A stretch of 64,000 nucleotides of DNA from Bacillus sp. A301a_S52 (GTDB lineage Bacteria; Bacillota; Bacilli; Bacillales; Salisediminibacteriaceae). The stretch spans positions 810,001 to 874,000 of the forward strand of contig JABXYP010000001.1 of the NCBI GenBank assembly GCA_024701455.1, written 5' to 3'. The position numbers and the translations under genes are program-made. Under the pieces are notes generated by a model, which was not told where the DNA came from, ran no database searches, and saw only the letters and a program-made list of their open reading frames with translations. This document shows, piece by piece, positions 52,570 through 62,176 of this stretch. Each line of letters starts with the position of its first letter. The stretch's first letter is position 1.

Positions 52570-53414
52570 AGAGGTTCGCTGTACGTTTGCCAAAAAAAAG
52601 AAAACAAAAGATACAACTAGGTATCGCGATTGCCTTTCTTGTATTCATCGTTATTAGTGTGATATATACGTTTTTATTTTTGAAACATGACCCCTATTTA
52701 ACGAATTTAAGTGGTAGGCTTGGAAGTATCAGTTTACTGCACCCGCTCGGTACAGACCATTTAGGGAGGGACGTGTTAACACGGCTTTTACTTGGAGGTC
52801 AACAAACGATCGGATACAGTTTCTTGGCCTTATTTGCAGCTGTTGTAATCGGGGTGCCTGTCGGTATTTTTGCAGGTTATAAACGCGGTATCATCGACCG
52901 AGTGTTTATGAGAATAGCAGATGGTTTTTTAGCATTTCCTGAAACGATCGTTGCAATTGTATTAGTCGGTTTACTAGGTCCTAGTATAAGCAATTTAATT
53001 CTCGCTATTATTCTCGTGAAATGGGTTAATTACGCACGATTAGTCAGGAGTACGGTATTAGTAGAAGCACAAAAAGAGTACATATTAGTTGCTCGCATTA
53101 ATGGCTTATCACCAAGAAAAATGATGACAAAGCATCTATTCCCTCATATTATTGGGCATGTATTGGTTATGGCAAGTCTTGATTTAGGAAAAATTATTCT
53201 TCTGATCTCTGCTTTTTCATATATCGGGCTAGGAGCCCAACCTCCGATGCCTGAATGGGGCGCAATGTTAAATGATTCACGCCCTTATTTTGAATCAATG
53301 CCTCAATTGATGGTTTACCCGGGGCTTGCCATTGTTTTTATTGTCCTTTTGACGAATATGATAGGAGATTATTTGAGAGATCGCTTTGATGTGAAGAAAG
53401 AGGTGCGCTCATGA
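52566..53414 (+). CDS. ABC permease, NikC/DppC type
   Basis: The 282-residue permease has the DppC-type LLHPLGTDHLGRDVLTRLLLGGQQTIGYS motif after its first helix and the EAA loop EYILVARINGLSPRKMMTKHLFPHIIGHV. It is translationally coupled to both neighbours by ATGA overlaps. Confidence 0.93.
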   Translation: MKRFAVRLPKKRKQKIQLGIAIAFLVFIVISVIYTFLFLKHDPYLTNLSGRLGSISLLHPLGTDHLGRDVLTRLLLGGQQTIGYSFLALFAAVVIGVPVGIFAGYKRGIIDRVFMRIADGFLAFPETIVAIVLVGLLGPSISNLILAIILVKWVNYARLVRSTVLVEAQKEYILVARINGLSPRKMMTKHLFPHIIGHVLVMASLDLGKIILLISAFSYIGLGAQPPMPEWGAMLNDSRPYFESMPQLMVYPGLAIVFIVLLTNMIGDYLRDRFDVKKEVRS

Positions 53415-54211
53415 TTCTATCCCTTAATGACGTGACGATTCGCAGTCAAAATAAAACGATCGTTGATCAAGCATCCGTGTCTATTCGGGAAGGAGATTGG
53501 TATGCCTTAGTCGGACAAAGTGGAAGCGGGAAGAGCCTTCTTTCCCAAAGCATTGGCCAAATGCTTCCTTCACATTTACACGTGGAGGGGAGCGTTTTTT
53601 TCAAACAACAAAATCTATTTACATTATCCGCTAAAGAGATACGACGTGTGCGGGGGAAAAAAATCTCGTATATTTTTCAAGACTATCAAGGATCGTTTAC
53701 CCCTTTTCGAAAAATTGGTCAGCATTTTGATGAATATTTACACGTTCATGGTTTTACGTCTAAAAAGGGGCGTTATGCCCAAGCTATAGAGGCTCTTGAT
53801 GCCGTTGGATTAGATGAGATTTTGTATGAGCGGTATCCTTTTCAACTCAGTGGTGGACAACTTCAAAGAGTGGCTATTGCGCTGGCACTTCTGTTATCAC
53901 CCGAACTCGTCATTGCCGACGAAATCACAACAGCCCTTGACAGCGTCTCGGGGCATCGCGTCTTGCAAATGCTAGCCAAGCGGCAAAAAGAAACAGGCTG
54001 TTCGATTTTATTTATTACCCATGATTGGCGACATGTTAGACGCTATGCTAACCGTCTAGCAATCATGAAGGAAGGGAAAATCGTTGAATCAGGAGGGAAA
54101 CATCGGATTCTTGATCATCCCCAACATGAGTACACAAAACAATTAATCAAAGCAGCCCCTATTTTAAGCAAAGGACTTCCGTCTGGTTTGGATAAGGAGA
54201 AAGAAGGATGA
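53411..54211 (+). CDS. ABC ATPase, NikD type
   Basis: The 266-residue ATPase has Walker A GQSGSGKS (36-43), signature LSGGQLQ and Walker B LVIADEITTALD. The short length (without the C-terminal oligopeptide extension of OppD) is typical of NikD/CntD. It pairs with the next ATPase. Confidence 0.93.
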   Translation: MILSLNDVTIRSQNKTIVDQASVSIREGDWYALVGQSGSGKSLLSQSIGQMLPSHLHVEGSVFFKQQNLFTLSAKEIRRVRGKKISYIFQDYQGSFTPFRKIGQHFDEYLHVHGFTSKKGRYAQAIEALDAVGLDEILYERYPFQLSGGQLQRVAIALALLLSPELVIADEITTALDSVSGHRVLQMLAKRQKETGCSILFITHDWRHVRRYANRLAIMKEGKIVESGGKHRILDHPQHEYTKQLIKAAPILSKGLPSGLDKEKEG

Positions 54212-54969
54212 CGATGCTCAATGTTGAAGGATTAACAAAAACATATCATGGTGACACCCCTGCTATTTCTAATATAACGTTTAATTTAAATAAAGGGGAG
54301 TGTCTAGCCCTCGTGGGAGAAAGCGGTTCTGGTAAAAGTACGTTAGCACGTTGCTTGCTTCGCATTGAAGCGATTGACAGCGGTAAAATTGATTTTAATG
54401 GCAGTGCAATTGAAAAACTAACGGAACGTCAACTTAAACCGTTTCGCAAAAAGATGCAAGTTGTTTTTCAAAATCCGTCTGCTGCTCTGAACCCAAAGCT
54501 TAAAATTAAAGACTCTCTTATTGATCCCTATGCGCAATATAAAAGGGAAGTAACCCTTTCTCACTTTTCGAATGGCTCTAAGACGTCTTATATTAAGCAG
54601 TTGTTAGAAGCAGTTGAGCTGTCAACGTCTTTAGCCGATCGTTATCCACATGAATTAAGTGGAGGGCAACGACAACGTGTGACAATTGCCCGGGCAATAA
54701 GTATTGAACCGGAGCTTATCATTCTTGATGAGCCTACGGCAAGCTTAGATGTCATTTCTCAGGATGCCATTCTTACGTTATTGACGGACCTTCGGAAAAA
54801 CTTAACTCTCTCTTATTTATTTATCTCACATGATTTAGCAGCTGTTAATCGAATAAGTCAGCGGATGATGGTGATGAAAAAAGGAGAGATTGTTGATCAA
54901 TTTGATCAAAAAGATTTATTTGCTAAGGATCGACATCCGTATACACAGGAGCTGGTGTCGATTTTTTAA
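54208..54969 (+). CDS. ABC ATPase, NikE type
   Basis: The 253-residue ATPase has Walker A GESGSGKS (36-43), signature [15 protein letters not shown] and Walker [13 protein letters not shown]. It is the last gene of the operon and is followed by a palindromic repeat that acts as terminator. Confidence 0.93.
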   Translation: MTMLNVEGLTKTYHGDTPAISNITFNLNKGECLALVGESGSGKSTLARCLLRIEAIDSGKIDFNGSAIEKLTERQLKPFRKKMQVVFQNPSAALNPKLKIKDSLIDPYAQYKREVTLSHFSNGSKTSYIKQLLEAVELSTSLADRYPHELSGGQRQRVTIARAISIEPELIILDEPTASLDVISQDAILTLLTDLRKNLTLSYLFISHDLAAVNRISQRMMVMKKGEIVDQFDQKDLFAKDRHPYTQELVSIF

Positions 54970-55300
54970 AGAGACAGAAAGTATAAACTTGTAGATAAAT
55001 GTGTTGAATCACTCAACGACCAATCAGTGGGAGAAGATCGAAATCACCCACTGGTTGGTCGTTTTATTATTGTTTATTCTTGGCGTTGACCATTCAATTA
55101 TCACATTCAATTTGATTACACGTACATTGACTTTTTCATACATAAGCGGTGTAAAAAAGGTTCAACTCTATTCCCAGACATAACTTGCTGTGCATTTAGT
55201 AGTATGATGTTGTTATACCCATAAGACTATTTAGTGCAGAACACAATTTATGTGTTAAACACATACAAAGATTGGGCTTGAATGTTGTTGTAGAGGCTTT
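54970..55300. other. Intergenic region after the metal/peptide operon
   Basis: Apart from the repeat-derived terminator at 55014-55070 no gene is seen. The open frame at 55001-55183 runs through that repeat. The promoter of the PTS regulator should be near 55270-55300. Confidence 0.4.
55014..55070 (+). terminator. Terminator made from a palindromic-family repeat
   Basis: AACGACCAATCAGTGGG pairs over 17 bases with CCCACTGGTTGGTCGTT (one G-T pair), a 15-base loop between, followed by TTTATTATTG. It is the best-preserved copy of the repeat family in the window and ends the ABC operon. Confidence 0.7.
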
Positions 55301-55314
55301 TGTAAGCGTTTTAT
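55301..55314 (+). promoter_or_regulatory. cre site before the PTS regulator gene
   Basis: TGTAAGCGTTTTAT matches the cre consensus except at position 13 and lies 30 bases before the start codon. Confidence 0.6.
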
Positions 55315-55343
55315 AATAAAAATAAGAAATGGAGGTTATTCCC

Positions 55344-57389
55344 TTGTTAGATCAAAGAGCCTATCAATTTCTCGAGAAGGTCATCATGTATCACCATATT
55401 TCAATGCCAGAGGTCATGATGGAGCTAAATTTATCAGAAAGACAATTTCATTACCTTTTGGAAAAAGCAAATAGTATGCTAAGCAATTTTGATCTACCTT
55501 CTATAGAAATGAAAAATCAAATGCTTATGGTAGATGAAAAAGTTAAAGGATTTGCAGAAATAGGCGTGCCATTGAATGTAAAGGGAAGAACTCTCATTAT
55601 TTCTGAGGAAGACCGTCCACTGATTATTTACTTATATACCTTCATTAAAGAGGACGTGGTTTCAAGTTATCATTATCAGTTTTTACTTAAGGTAAGTAAA
55701 AACACAGCACTAGCAGATGTGAAAAAAGCGAAAGAAATCTGCCAAGCATGGCATGTTCAACTTGTTTACAAGAGAATGGATGGTTATGTCTTAGAAGGAG
55801 ATGAAATGGATAAACGGAGGTTTGCGATTTACTGCATTGATTATTTGCTTTCACAGCCTCTTGGAAAAGAGATTCTTGTTATGGCTTTAAAGTCATGGGA
55901 CAAAGAACAAGTGATAATTGACACACAAATGATTATTGAAGATTTCCTTAAAAGTAAAACACTTCAACTTGTTAAAAGCAGGAAAGTAGAAATGATCTAT
56001 CATCTTATCTTCATGAGAGCACGTCATCAAAGTCATGATCTTCAATTTACAGGTACTGAAAGGGACATGATTGAGAAACAACAGTTATTTCAATATGCTG
56101 ATGAATTAACACAGAAGTTATTTTCAAAAGGGTATGAGAAAGAGACGTATTTCACAGCTATTCAGTTGTTAACATCGCAAGAGAAAGTGTTGAGTGAAGA
56201 TAACACGTCCTTACAAAGACTGGCTAAAGAGATCATTGATGAGTTTGAAAAAAATACGTTATTACCAATCAAAAATAAAGCATATTTAATTAATAGTTTA
56301 TTCAATCATCTCGTTCCTACTTATTTTCGCATTACTTTTGAGATGCCACTCATCAACCCCATGACGGAGAGGATTAAGGAAGAATACAAGGAACTGTTTC
56401 AATTTGTTAAGCGGTCATTGCGGCCTCTCTCTGTCTGGACAGCAAAGCAAATCAGTGAAGCGGAAATCGGTTATTTTACACTTCATTTCGGTGGATATTT
56501 AGAGAAGTATAGGGAGGTCAAATCCGAGCAGATAAGGGCCTTAATTGTATGTTCTAATGGGATCAGTTCATCGATCATGTTGAGGGCTCAATTGAATGCC
56601 ATGTTTCCTACCATTCATTTTACGCACACCCATGCTGCAGAAAATATCCAAAGTATATCACCTTCAAGCTATGATGTCATTTTTTCGACAGTTCAGTTAA
56701 CATCGATCAAACCTTTATTTATAGTCAAACCTTTATTATCTCTTGTAGAAAAGAATCACTTAATTCAAGCTGTTTCTGAAGAATTCCCTGAATTAAATGA
56801 GCGACATATCTCTGTAGATCAGGTTATGTCAATAATTAGAAAGCATACGGATATCAAAAATGAAAAGAGATTGATCTCCGAATTAGTAGATATTATGTAC
56901 TTTAAGAACACAGAAAAAAGGTGGGAAAAGCCAATGCTTTCGGACTTATTAACGGAAGAGATGATTCATTTTACAAATGAGAAACTTGATTGGAAGACGG
57001 CTATTCATCAGGCAGCCGAACCATTAGTGAAAACAAATAAAGTAGAGAAGCGCTACGTAACAGCCATGATTCAAAATGTAGAGGAGGTGGGCACCTATAT
57101 TTATATTGGGAAAGGAATAGCTATACCACATGCAAGGCCAGATGCCGGGGTTAATGAGGTAGGGATGTCCTTTCTTAGAACGAGAAAACCAGTCCTATTG
57201 CTCGATCAAGAAGATTATCCTGTTGATTTAGTCATTTGTTTAGCAGCTATTGATAACGAGGCACACCTGAAAGCTTTAGCCCATCTAACCAAACTGTTAG
57301 GTAATGAATCTACTTTACAAGCTATTAAAAATACGAATTCTGCACACCAGCTTATGGAGATTATTAAAGAAGGAGAGGATTTGTCATGA
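55344..57389 (+). CDS. PRD-containing PTS regulator with EIIB and EIIA domains
   Basis: The 681-residue BglG/MtlR-type regulator has an N-terminal helix-turn-helix (HISMPEVMMELNLSERQFHYLLEKAN), two PTS regulation domains (about 190-390), a galactitol-type EIIB domain with C403 (LIVCSNGISSS) and a C-terminal EIIA domain with the phosphorylation site H596 (IAIPHARPDAGV). No RNA-binding CAT domain is seen, so it binds DNA. Since no separate EIIA gene exists in the operon, the C-terminal EIIA may also serve the transporter. TTG 55344 lies 8 bases after GGAGG; ATG 55329 overlaps that site. It overlaps EIIB by 4 bases. Confidence 0.88.
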   Translation: MLDQRAYQFLEKVIMYHHISMPEVMMELNLSERQFHYLLEKANSMLSNFDLPSIEMKNQMLMVDEKVKGFAEIGVPLNVKGRTLIISEEDRPLIIYLYTFIKEDVVSSYHYQFLLKVSKNTALADVKKAKEICQAWHVQLVYKRMDGYVLEGDEMDKRRFAIYCIDYLLSQPLGKEILVMALKSWDKEQVIIDTQMIIEDFLKSKTLQLVKSRKVEMIYHLIFMRARHQSHDLQFTGTERDMIEKQQLFQYADELTQKLFSKGYEKETYFTAIQLLTSQEKVLSEDNTSLQRLAKEIIDEFEKNTLLPIKNKAYLINSLFNHLVPTYFRITFEMPLINPMTERIKEEYKELFQFVKRSLRPLSVWTAKQISEAEIGYFTLHFGGYLEKYREVKSEQIRALIVCSNGISSSIMLRAQLNAMFPTIHFTHTHAAENIQSISPSSYDVIFSTVQLTSIKPLFIVKPLLSLVEKNHLIQAVSEEFPELNERHISVDQVMSIIRKHTDIKNEKRLISELVDIMYFKNTEKRWEKPMLSDLLTEEMIHFTNEKLDWKTAIHQAAEPLVKTNKVEKRYVTAMIQNVEEVGTYIYIGKGIAIPHARPDAGVNEVGMSFLRTRKPVLLLDQEDYPVDLVICLAAIDNEAHLKALAHLTKLLGNESTLQAIKNTNSAHQLMEIIKEGEDLS

Positions 57390-57667
57390 AAATTTTAGCC
57401 GTTTGTGGATCAGGATTAGGTACGAGTTTTATGGTGGAGATGAACATTAAACAAGTTCTAGAGGAGTTAGGGGTGACAGGGGTTGAAGTCTCTCATTCTG
57501 ATTTAAGCTCAGCTACGCCTGAAGATGCGGATGTGTATTTCTTGGCGAAAGATATTGCTGAGAGTGGCAAGCATCTTGGGGAAATTATCGTACTTGAGAA
57601 CATTATTGACATGGATGAATTAAGAGAGAAAGTTAAGAAGCTAGGTGAAGATAAAAATCTCATCTGA
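57386..57667 (+). CDS. PTS EIIB, ascorbate (UlaB) type
   Basis: The 93-residue protein has the EIIB site C7 in ILAVCGSGLGTSFMVEMNI. It passes phosphate from an EIIA, probably the domain fused to the regulator, to the sugar carried by the EIIC encoded next. Substrate not certain: the UlaB type also serves pentitol- and pentose-like sugars. Confidence 0.92.
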   Translation: MKILAVCGSGLGTSFMVEMNIKQVLEELGVTGVEVSHSDLSSATPEDADVYFLAKDIAESGKHLGEIIVLENIIDMDELREKVKKLGEDKNLI

Positions 57668-57693
57668 TTCTATCTAAGAATGGAGGAACAGTG

Positions 57694-59040
57694 ATGAACA
57701 CTTTTCTAAATACGTTAGTAGATATTTTGAGTCAACCAGCAATATTAGTTGCTTTGATTGCGTTAATTGGATTAGTGGCACAAAGGAAAAACATATCTGA
57801 CACAATGAAGGGAACGACAAAGACGTTTGTTGGATTTTTGGTCATTGCTGCTGGCGCAGGCATTTTAGAGACATCTTTAGTACCCTTTGGTGCTATGTTC
57901 CAAGCAGCATTTAACGTGTCTGGCGTCGTACCAAATAACGAAGCAATTGTCGCTCTGGCGTTAAATGAATATGGTTCTAATACAGCGTTAATTATGTTTT
58001 TCGGTATGATTGTGAATATCTTAATTGCACGTTTTACTAGGTTCAAGTATATCTTTTTAACGGGACATCATACGTTGTATATGGCGTGTATGTTAGCGGT
58101 TATTATGGCTGTTGCTGGTTTTAGTACGGTACCATTAATTGCAGCAGGCTCAGTTGCATTAGGCATCATCATGACGTTATCTCCTGCGATTTTGCAACCA
58201 TTCATGAGGAAATTTACAGGGAATAACAATGTGGCATTGGGTCATTTTAGTGCTGTTGGTTATGCATTAAGTGGATTAGTTGGACAAGCTGTCAAAGGAA
58301 AAAATCCAACATCTACAGAAAAAATCGATTTTCCAAAGGGACTAGGTTTTTTAAGAGACAGCACAGTGAGCATAGCTATGACGATGATAGTGATGTACGT
58401 CATCATAGCTTTAGCTGCTGGACCTGTTTTTATTGAATCTGAACTTAGTGGCGGTACAAATTTTCTTGTTTTTTCGCTCATACAAGCTGGAACTTTTGCG
58501 GCGGGAGTATTTATTATCTTAGCTGGAGTTCGTTTAGTTCTTGCAGAAATTGTACCAGCTTTTAAAGGGATATCGACCAAATTGGTGCCGAATGCGAAAC
58601 CTGCCTTAGATGTTCCAATCGTGTTTACTTATGCACCAAATGCCGTATTAATTGGTTTCTTTTCAAGTTTCATAGGTGGATTGTTTAGTATGGTGATGAT
58701 GGCATTTGTAGGAAGTACCATTATTCTTCCTGGGGTTGTGCCTCATTTCTTTACAGGGGCAGCAGCAGGGGTCTTTGGTAATGCTACAGGTGGATTAAGA
58801 GGGGCTGTATCTGGATCATTCGTAAACGGAATTATTATTTCATTTCTTCCTATCTTTCTCCTACCAGTATTAGGAGAACTGGGTTTTGCAAATACGACTT
58901 TTTCTGATACGGACTTTGGAGTTGGCGGCATATTTTTCGGTTCACTTGCCAACTATGGTGGGACGATCGCTATTGTGATTAGTCTTGTGGTTATTCTAGC
59001 CCTCATGGCAATTCCGTTCAAAAGAGAAAAAAGAGTATAA
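57694..59040 (+). CDS. PTS EIIC, ascorbate (UlaA) type
   Basis: The 448-residue membrane protein has the UlaA-family sequence: FLVIAAGAGILETSLVPFGAMFQAAFNVSGVVPNNEA and FTYAPNAVLIGFFSSFIGG, with about 11-12 helices. No ascorbate-catabolic genes (ulaG, D, E, F) are nearby. The adjoining transketolase and PHP phosphatase suggest that the sugar enters as a pentose- or pentulose-type phosphate. ATG 57694 with GGAGG is preferred over the adjacent GTG. Confidence 0.9.
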   Translation: MNTFLNTLVDILSQPAILVALIALIGLVAQRKNISDTMKGTTKTFVGFLVIAAGAGILETSLVPFGAMFQAAFNVSGVVPNNEAIVALALNEYGSNTALIMFFGMIVNILIARFTRFKYIFLTGHHTLYMACMLAVIMAVAGFSTVPLIAAGSVALGIIMTLSPAILQPFMRKFTGNNNVALGHFSAVGYALSGLVGQAVKGKNPTSTEKIDFPKGLGFLRDSTVSIAMTMIVMYVIIALAAGPVFIESELSGGTNFLVFSLIQAGTFAAGVFIILAGVRLVLAEIVPAFKGISTKLVPNAKPALDVPIVFTYAPNAVLIGFFSSFIGGLFSMVMMAFVGSTIILPGVVPHFFTGAAAGVFGNATGGLRGAVSGSFVNGIIISFLPIFLLPVLGELGFANTTFSDTDFGVGGIFFGSLANYGGTIAIVISLVVILALMAIPFKREKRV

Positions 59041-59101
59041 GGTGATAAGAAAGGGAGAGATTTTTCCCCCTTAGCAGATGATACGAATCGGAGGAGATAT
59101 A

Positions 59102-61092
59102 ATGTCTACACCTACAAAAAACATCTCTCAATTATCGATAAATACCATTCGTACGTTAACCATTGATAGTGTAGAACGGGCTCAGCACGGTCATCCAGGT
59201 ATGCCAATGGGCGCTGCTCCTATGGCCTATGCTTTATGGAAAAATATCTTGAATGTGACCCCTGACAACCCGAAGTGGTTTAATAGAGATCGCTTTGTAT
59301 TATCAGCTGGCCACGGTTCTACATTATTATATAGCTTACTTCATTTGGCTGGGTACGACGTGACGATTAAGGACTTACAAAACTTTAGAAAAGTCGGGAG
59401 TAAGACCCCTGGACACCCAGAATATAGTGTGACGCCAGGTGTAGAAGTAACGACAGGCCCACTAGGACAAGGAATACCGGCAAGTGTAGGACTAGCTTTA
59501 GCGGAAAGACATCTTGCTGAGACGTATAATAGAGAAGGCTTCCCTGTGGTGGATCATTACACCTACACCATTTGTGGAGATGGCGATTTAATGGAAGGTG
59601 TGTCATATGAAGCCGCTTCACTGGCCGGTCATCTTGGATTAGGTCGCCTGATTGTATTATATGATTCAAACAATGTGAGTCTTGATGGGGATTTAGGACT
59701 CTCTTTTTCAGAAGATATGAAGGCCCGGTTCACCTCTTACAACTGGCAATACTTGAGCGTAGAAGACGGTAATGATGTGGAAGCGATTATAAGAGCAATT
59801 AATGAAGCTAAAGCTGACGAAGGAAGACCAACACTCATTGAAATAAAGACGATTATTGGTTATGGTGCACCAAGTATTCAAGGTACAAGTGATGCTCATA
59901 GTGATCCGTTAGGGGAAGAGGAAGTAAAGCGAACAAAACAGTGGTATAATTGGCCCTATGAAGAACCATTTTATGTGCCAGAAGAAGTCTATCAAGATTT
60001 TAGTAGCATTAAGCAAAATGGTAAAAATAAAGAGGCCAAGTGGGAAGAATCTTTTAAAAGCTATAAAGTGACATATCCTAAACTAGCGAAAGAGTTAGAA
60101 AGAATGATAGCTGGTCAACTTCCGGATGATTGGAGGCATTCACTCCCGGAATACAAGGAGGGAGATACGCTAGCTACTAGAGTTGCATCTAGTGACATAT
60201 TAAATGCGCTATCAAATACCCTACCTGAAATTATCGGGGGATCTGCCGATTTGGATGCCTCCACGAAAACAAGGTTGAAAGATGAGACAGATGTGACACG
60301 AAAGGATTACAGTGGACGGAATATAAGATTCGGAGTAAGGGAGTTTGCCATGGGAGCGATTGCTAATGGCATTGCTCTCCATCATCTCAGACCGTTTGTA
60401 AGTACATTTTTCGTTTTCTCTGATTATTTACGACCGGCCATAAGGCTAGCTGCGCTTATGGGGCTACCAGTTACCTATGTGTTTACCCATGATAGTATCG
60501 CTGTAGGCCAAGATGGCCCGACACATGAGCCAGTAGAACAGTTAGCTTCATTTAGAGCTATGCCCAATCTATCTGTGATAAGGCCTGCGGACGCCAATGA
60601 GACGAAAGAAGCATGGAAGGTTGCCGTACAACAGACAGATCGCCCTACCATGCTCGTGTTAGGCAGGCAAGTAAAGCCACGGATAAATTAGCGCCTCAAG
60701 GGGTGAGTAAAGGGGCTTATGTCCTCGCTGGAGCAGAAGATAAAGCAGATGGCATTCTGATTGCCACAGGGTCTGAAGTACAATTGGCAGTGAAAGCACG
60801 AGACGTGTTATCGAAAGAAGGTGTCACTGTTCGGGTTGTAAGTATGCCATCTTGGGATCTTTTTGAGAAACAGTCACAAGACTATAAAGAGAGTGTCTTG
60901 CCGAACCATTTACAAACACGCCTTACAATTGAGATGGGGTCTATGGTAGGTTGGCACAAATATCAAGGTAGAAATGGGGCTATTATGAGTATTGATACGT
61001 TCGGAGCCTCCGGGCCTGGAGATGAGATCATTGAGAAATTTGGATTTACAGTAGAAAACATCGTCAATCAATATAAGAAAATACAAAATTAG
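59102..61092 (+). pseudogene. tkt: Transketolase, frameshifted near 60660
   Basis: The first frame (59102-60691) carries the thiamine-binding part ([30 protein letters not shown]) and the middle domain ([30 protein letters not shown]) up to MLVLGRQ. Then it runs out of frame and stops. The C-terminal domain continues in another frame from about 60660 ([29 protein letters not shown] to the end). Together they make a full transketolase of about 660 residues. One indel near 60655-60670 accounts for the break: a real mutation, a sequencing error, or less likely a recoding site. Split two-subunit transketolases exist, but they divide between the thiamine and middle domains, not here. ATG 59102 follows GGAGGAG. 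Confidence 0.8.
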
Positions 61093-61101
61093 CCTTAGTC
61101 T

Positions 61102-61133
61102 AAGGTAACCTTATTTCAGGTTACCTTCTTTTC
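61102..61133 (+). terminator. Hairpin after the transketolase
   Basis: AAGGTAACC pairs with GGTTACCTT (9 bp, 8-base loop), followed by CTTTTC. It may only reduce read-through into the PHP gene 30 bases later. Confidence 0.6.
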
Positions 61134-61156
61134 AATTATAAAAGGAGGCGTTTGTC

Positions 61157-61951
61157 ATGTACTTAACTGACTACCACCACCATACTGATCATTCATTTGA
61201 TTCTAAAGCAAAGATGGACGATGTTTGTAAAACAGCTATAAAGAAAGGTATTAATGAGATTTGCTTTACAGAGCATTTCTCTGTGAATCCGAAGGCCCCG
61301 ACTTTTGGGCACATGAATTTTGAGCGATATTTCACTCAAATTAGAGCGTGCCAAAAACAATATGAAGAGCAGTTGACCATTAAAGCAGGGATTGAATTAT
61401 GTGAACCTCATCTGATGAAGGAAGACTATGATCAAGCACTAAAAAATTTACAATTTGATTTTATTCTTGGATCAGTTCATAACATCAAAGAGGAAAAACT
61501 GCGCACGTTTATGATGGAAAAGGAGAGTAGTGATGCTTATCATACATATTTTGAAGAAGTCTATTCGTTAGTATCTTCAGCAGATATTGATGTTTTGGCG
61601 CATTTAGATTTGTTGAAACGATATGCCATTGAAACGAAAGGAAACTATTCCTTCACTGAATTTGAAGATATTTTAAGGGGAATTTTACAAAAATCAATAG
61701 AGCGTGGAATTGGTATTGAAATCAATACATCAGGATTATCGAATGGCAAACTGCGAGAAGCTTTTCCTACGCTTGACATACTTAAACTGTATAAGAAATT
61801 TGGTGGAGAGATCTTAACGATAGGTTCAGACTCACACCGAGCAGATACAGTAGGGGAGCATTTAAGAAGTGCTTTGCACATGGCGAAGCAGGCCGGATTT
61901 AATTATATATTTACATTTACAAAACGAAAGCCGAAAGCGATAAAAATATAA
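61157..61951 (+). CDS. PHP-domain phosphatase, histidinol-phosphatase (HisJ) family
   Basis: The 264-residue protein has the PHP metal motif YHHHTDHSFDS at the start, then TEHFS, GIELCEP, FILGSVH, DVLAHLDLLKRY and IGSDSHRADTVG, as in HisJ-type phosphatases. It is not near his genes; its position behind PTS and transketolase genes suggests a sugar phosphate as substrate, though histidinol phosphate cannot be ruled out. AAAGGAGG precedes ATG. Confidence 0.85.
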   Translation: MYLTDYHHHTDHSFDSKAKMDDVCKTAIKKGINEICFTEHFSVNPKAPTFGHMNFERYFTQIRACQKQYEEQLTIKAGIELCEPHLMKEDYDQALKNLQFDFILGSVHNIKEEKLRTFMMEKESSDAYHTYFEEVYSLVSSADIDVLAHLDLLKRYAIETKGNYSFTEFEDILRGILQKSIERGIGIEINTSGLSNGKLREAFPTLDILKLYKKFGGEILTIGSDSHRADTVGEHLRSALHMAKQAGFNYIFTFTKRKPKAIKI

Positions 61952-62012
61952 GCAATATTTAATAGAAGCTATAAGTAGAGCTCACAATCAGTAGTAAAAG
62001 TCTTATGAAGTA

Positions 62013-62052
62013 TGAACTAATTTCATCTTACAATATACACCTGTAAAAACGA
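62013..62052. repeat. 39-bp dispersed repeat, copy 3
   Basis: tgaactaatttcatcttaca then atatacacctgtaaaaacga; matches copies at 548-586 and 25600-25638 with a few changes. Confidence 0.6.
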
Positions 62053-62140
62053 TAACAAATTATAAAGTAGTCTTCCGTTAGGGATTTTTTCTAAGATAAT
62101 AAACCTAATTTAGAGAAAGAGAGGCCGTTCAAAGATAAAA

Positions 62141-62171
62141 GACAGAAGGAATTTTTAAAATTCCTTCTGTC
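62141..62171 (-). terminator. Terminator of the siderophore-binding protein gene
   Basis: GACAGAAGGAATTTT and AAAATTCCTTCTGTC form a near-continuous 15-bp stem right after the minus-strand stop, with a CTTTTATC tail. Confidence 0.75.
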
Positions 62172-62176
62172 ATTGA

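Noticed and set aside
55001-55183. 60-codon frame after the metal/peptide operon
   Set aside because: It runs through the terminator hairpin and shows only chance hydrophobic sequence.
59102-61092. Natural two-subunit transketolase
   Set aside because: Known split transketolases divide between the N-terminal thiamine domain and the middle domain; this break is between middle and C-terminal domains and the second frame has no start with a ribosome site.
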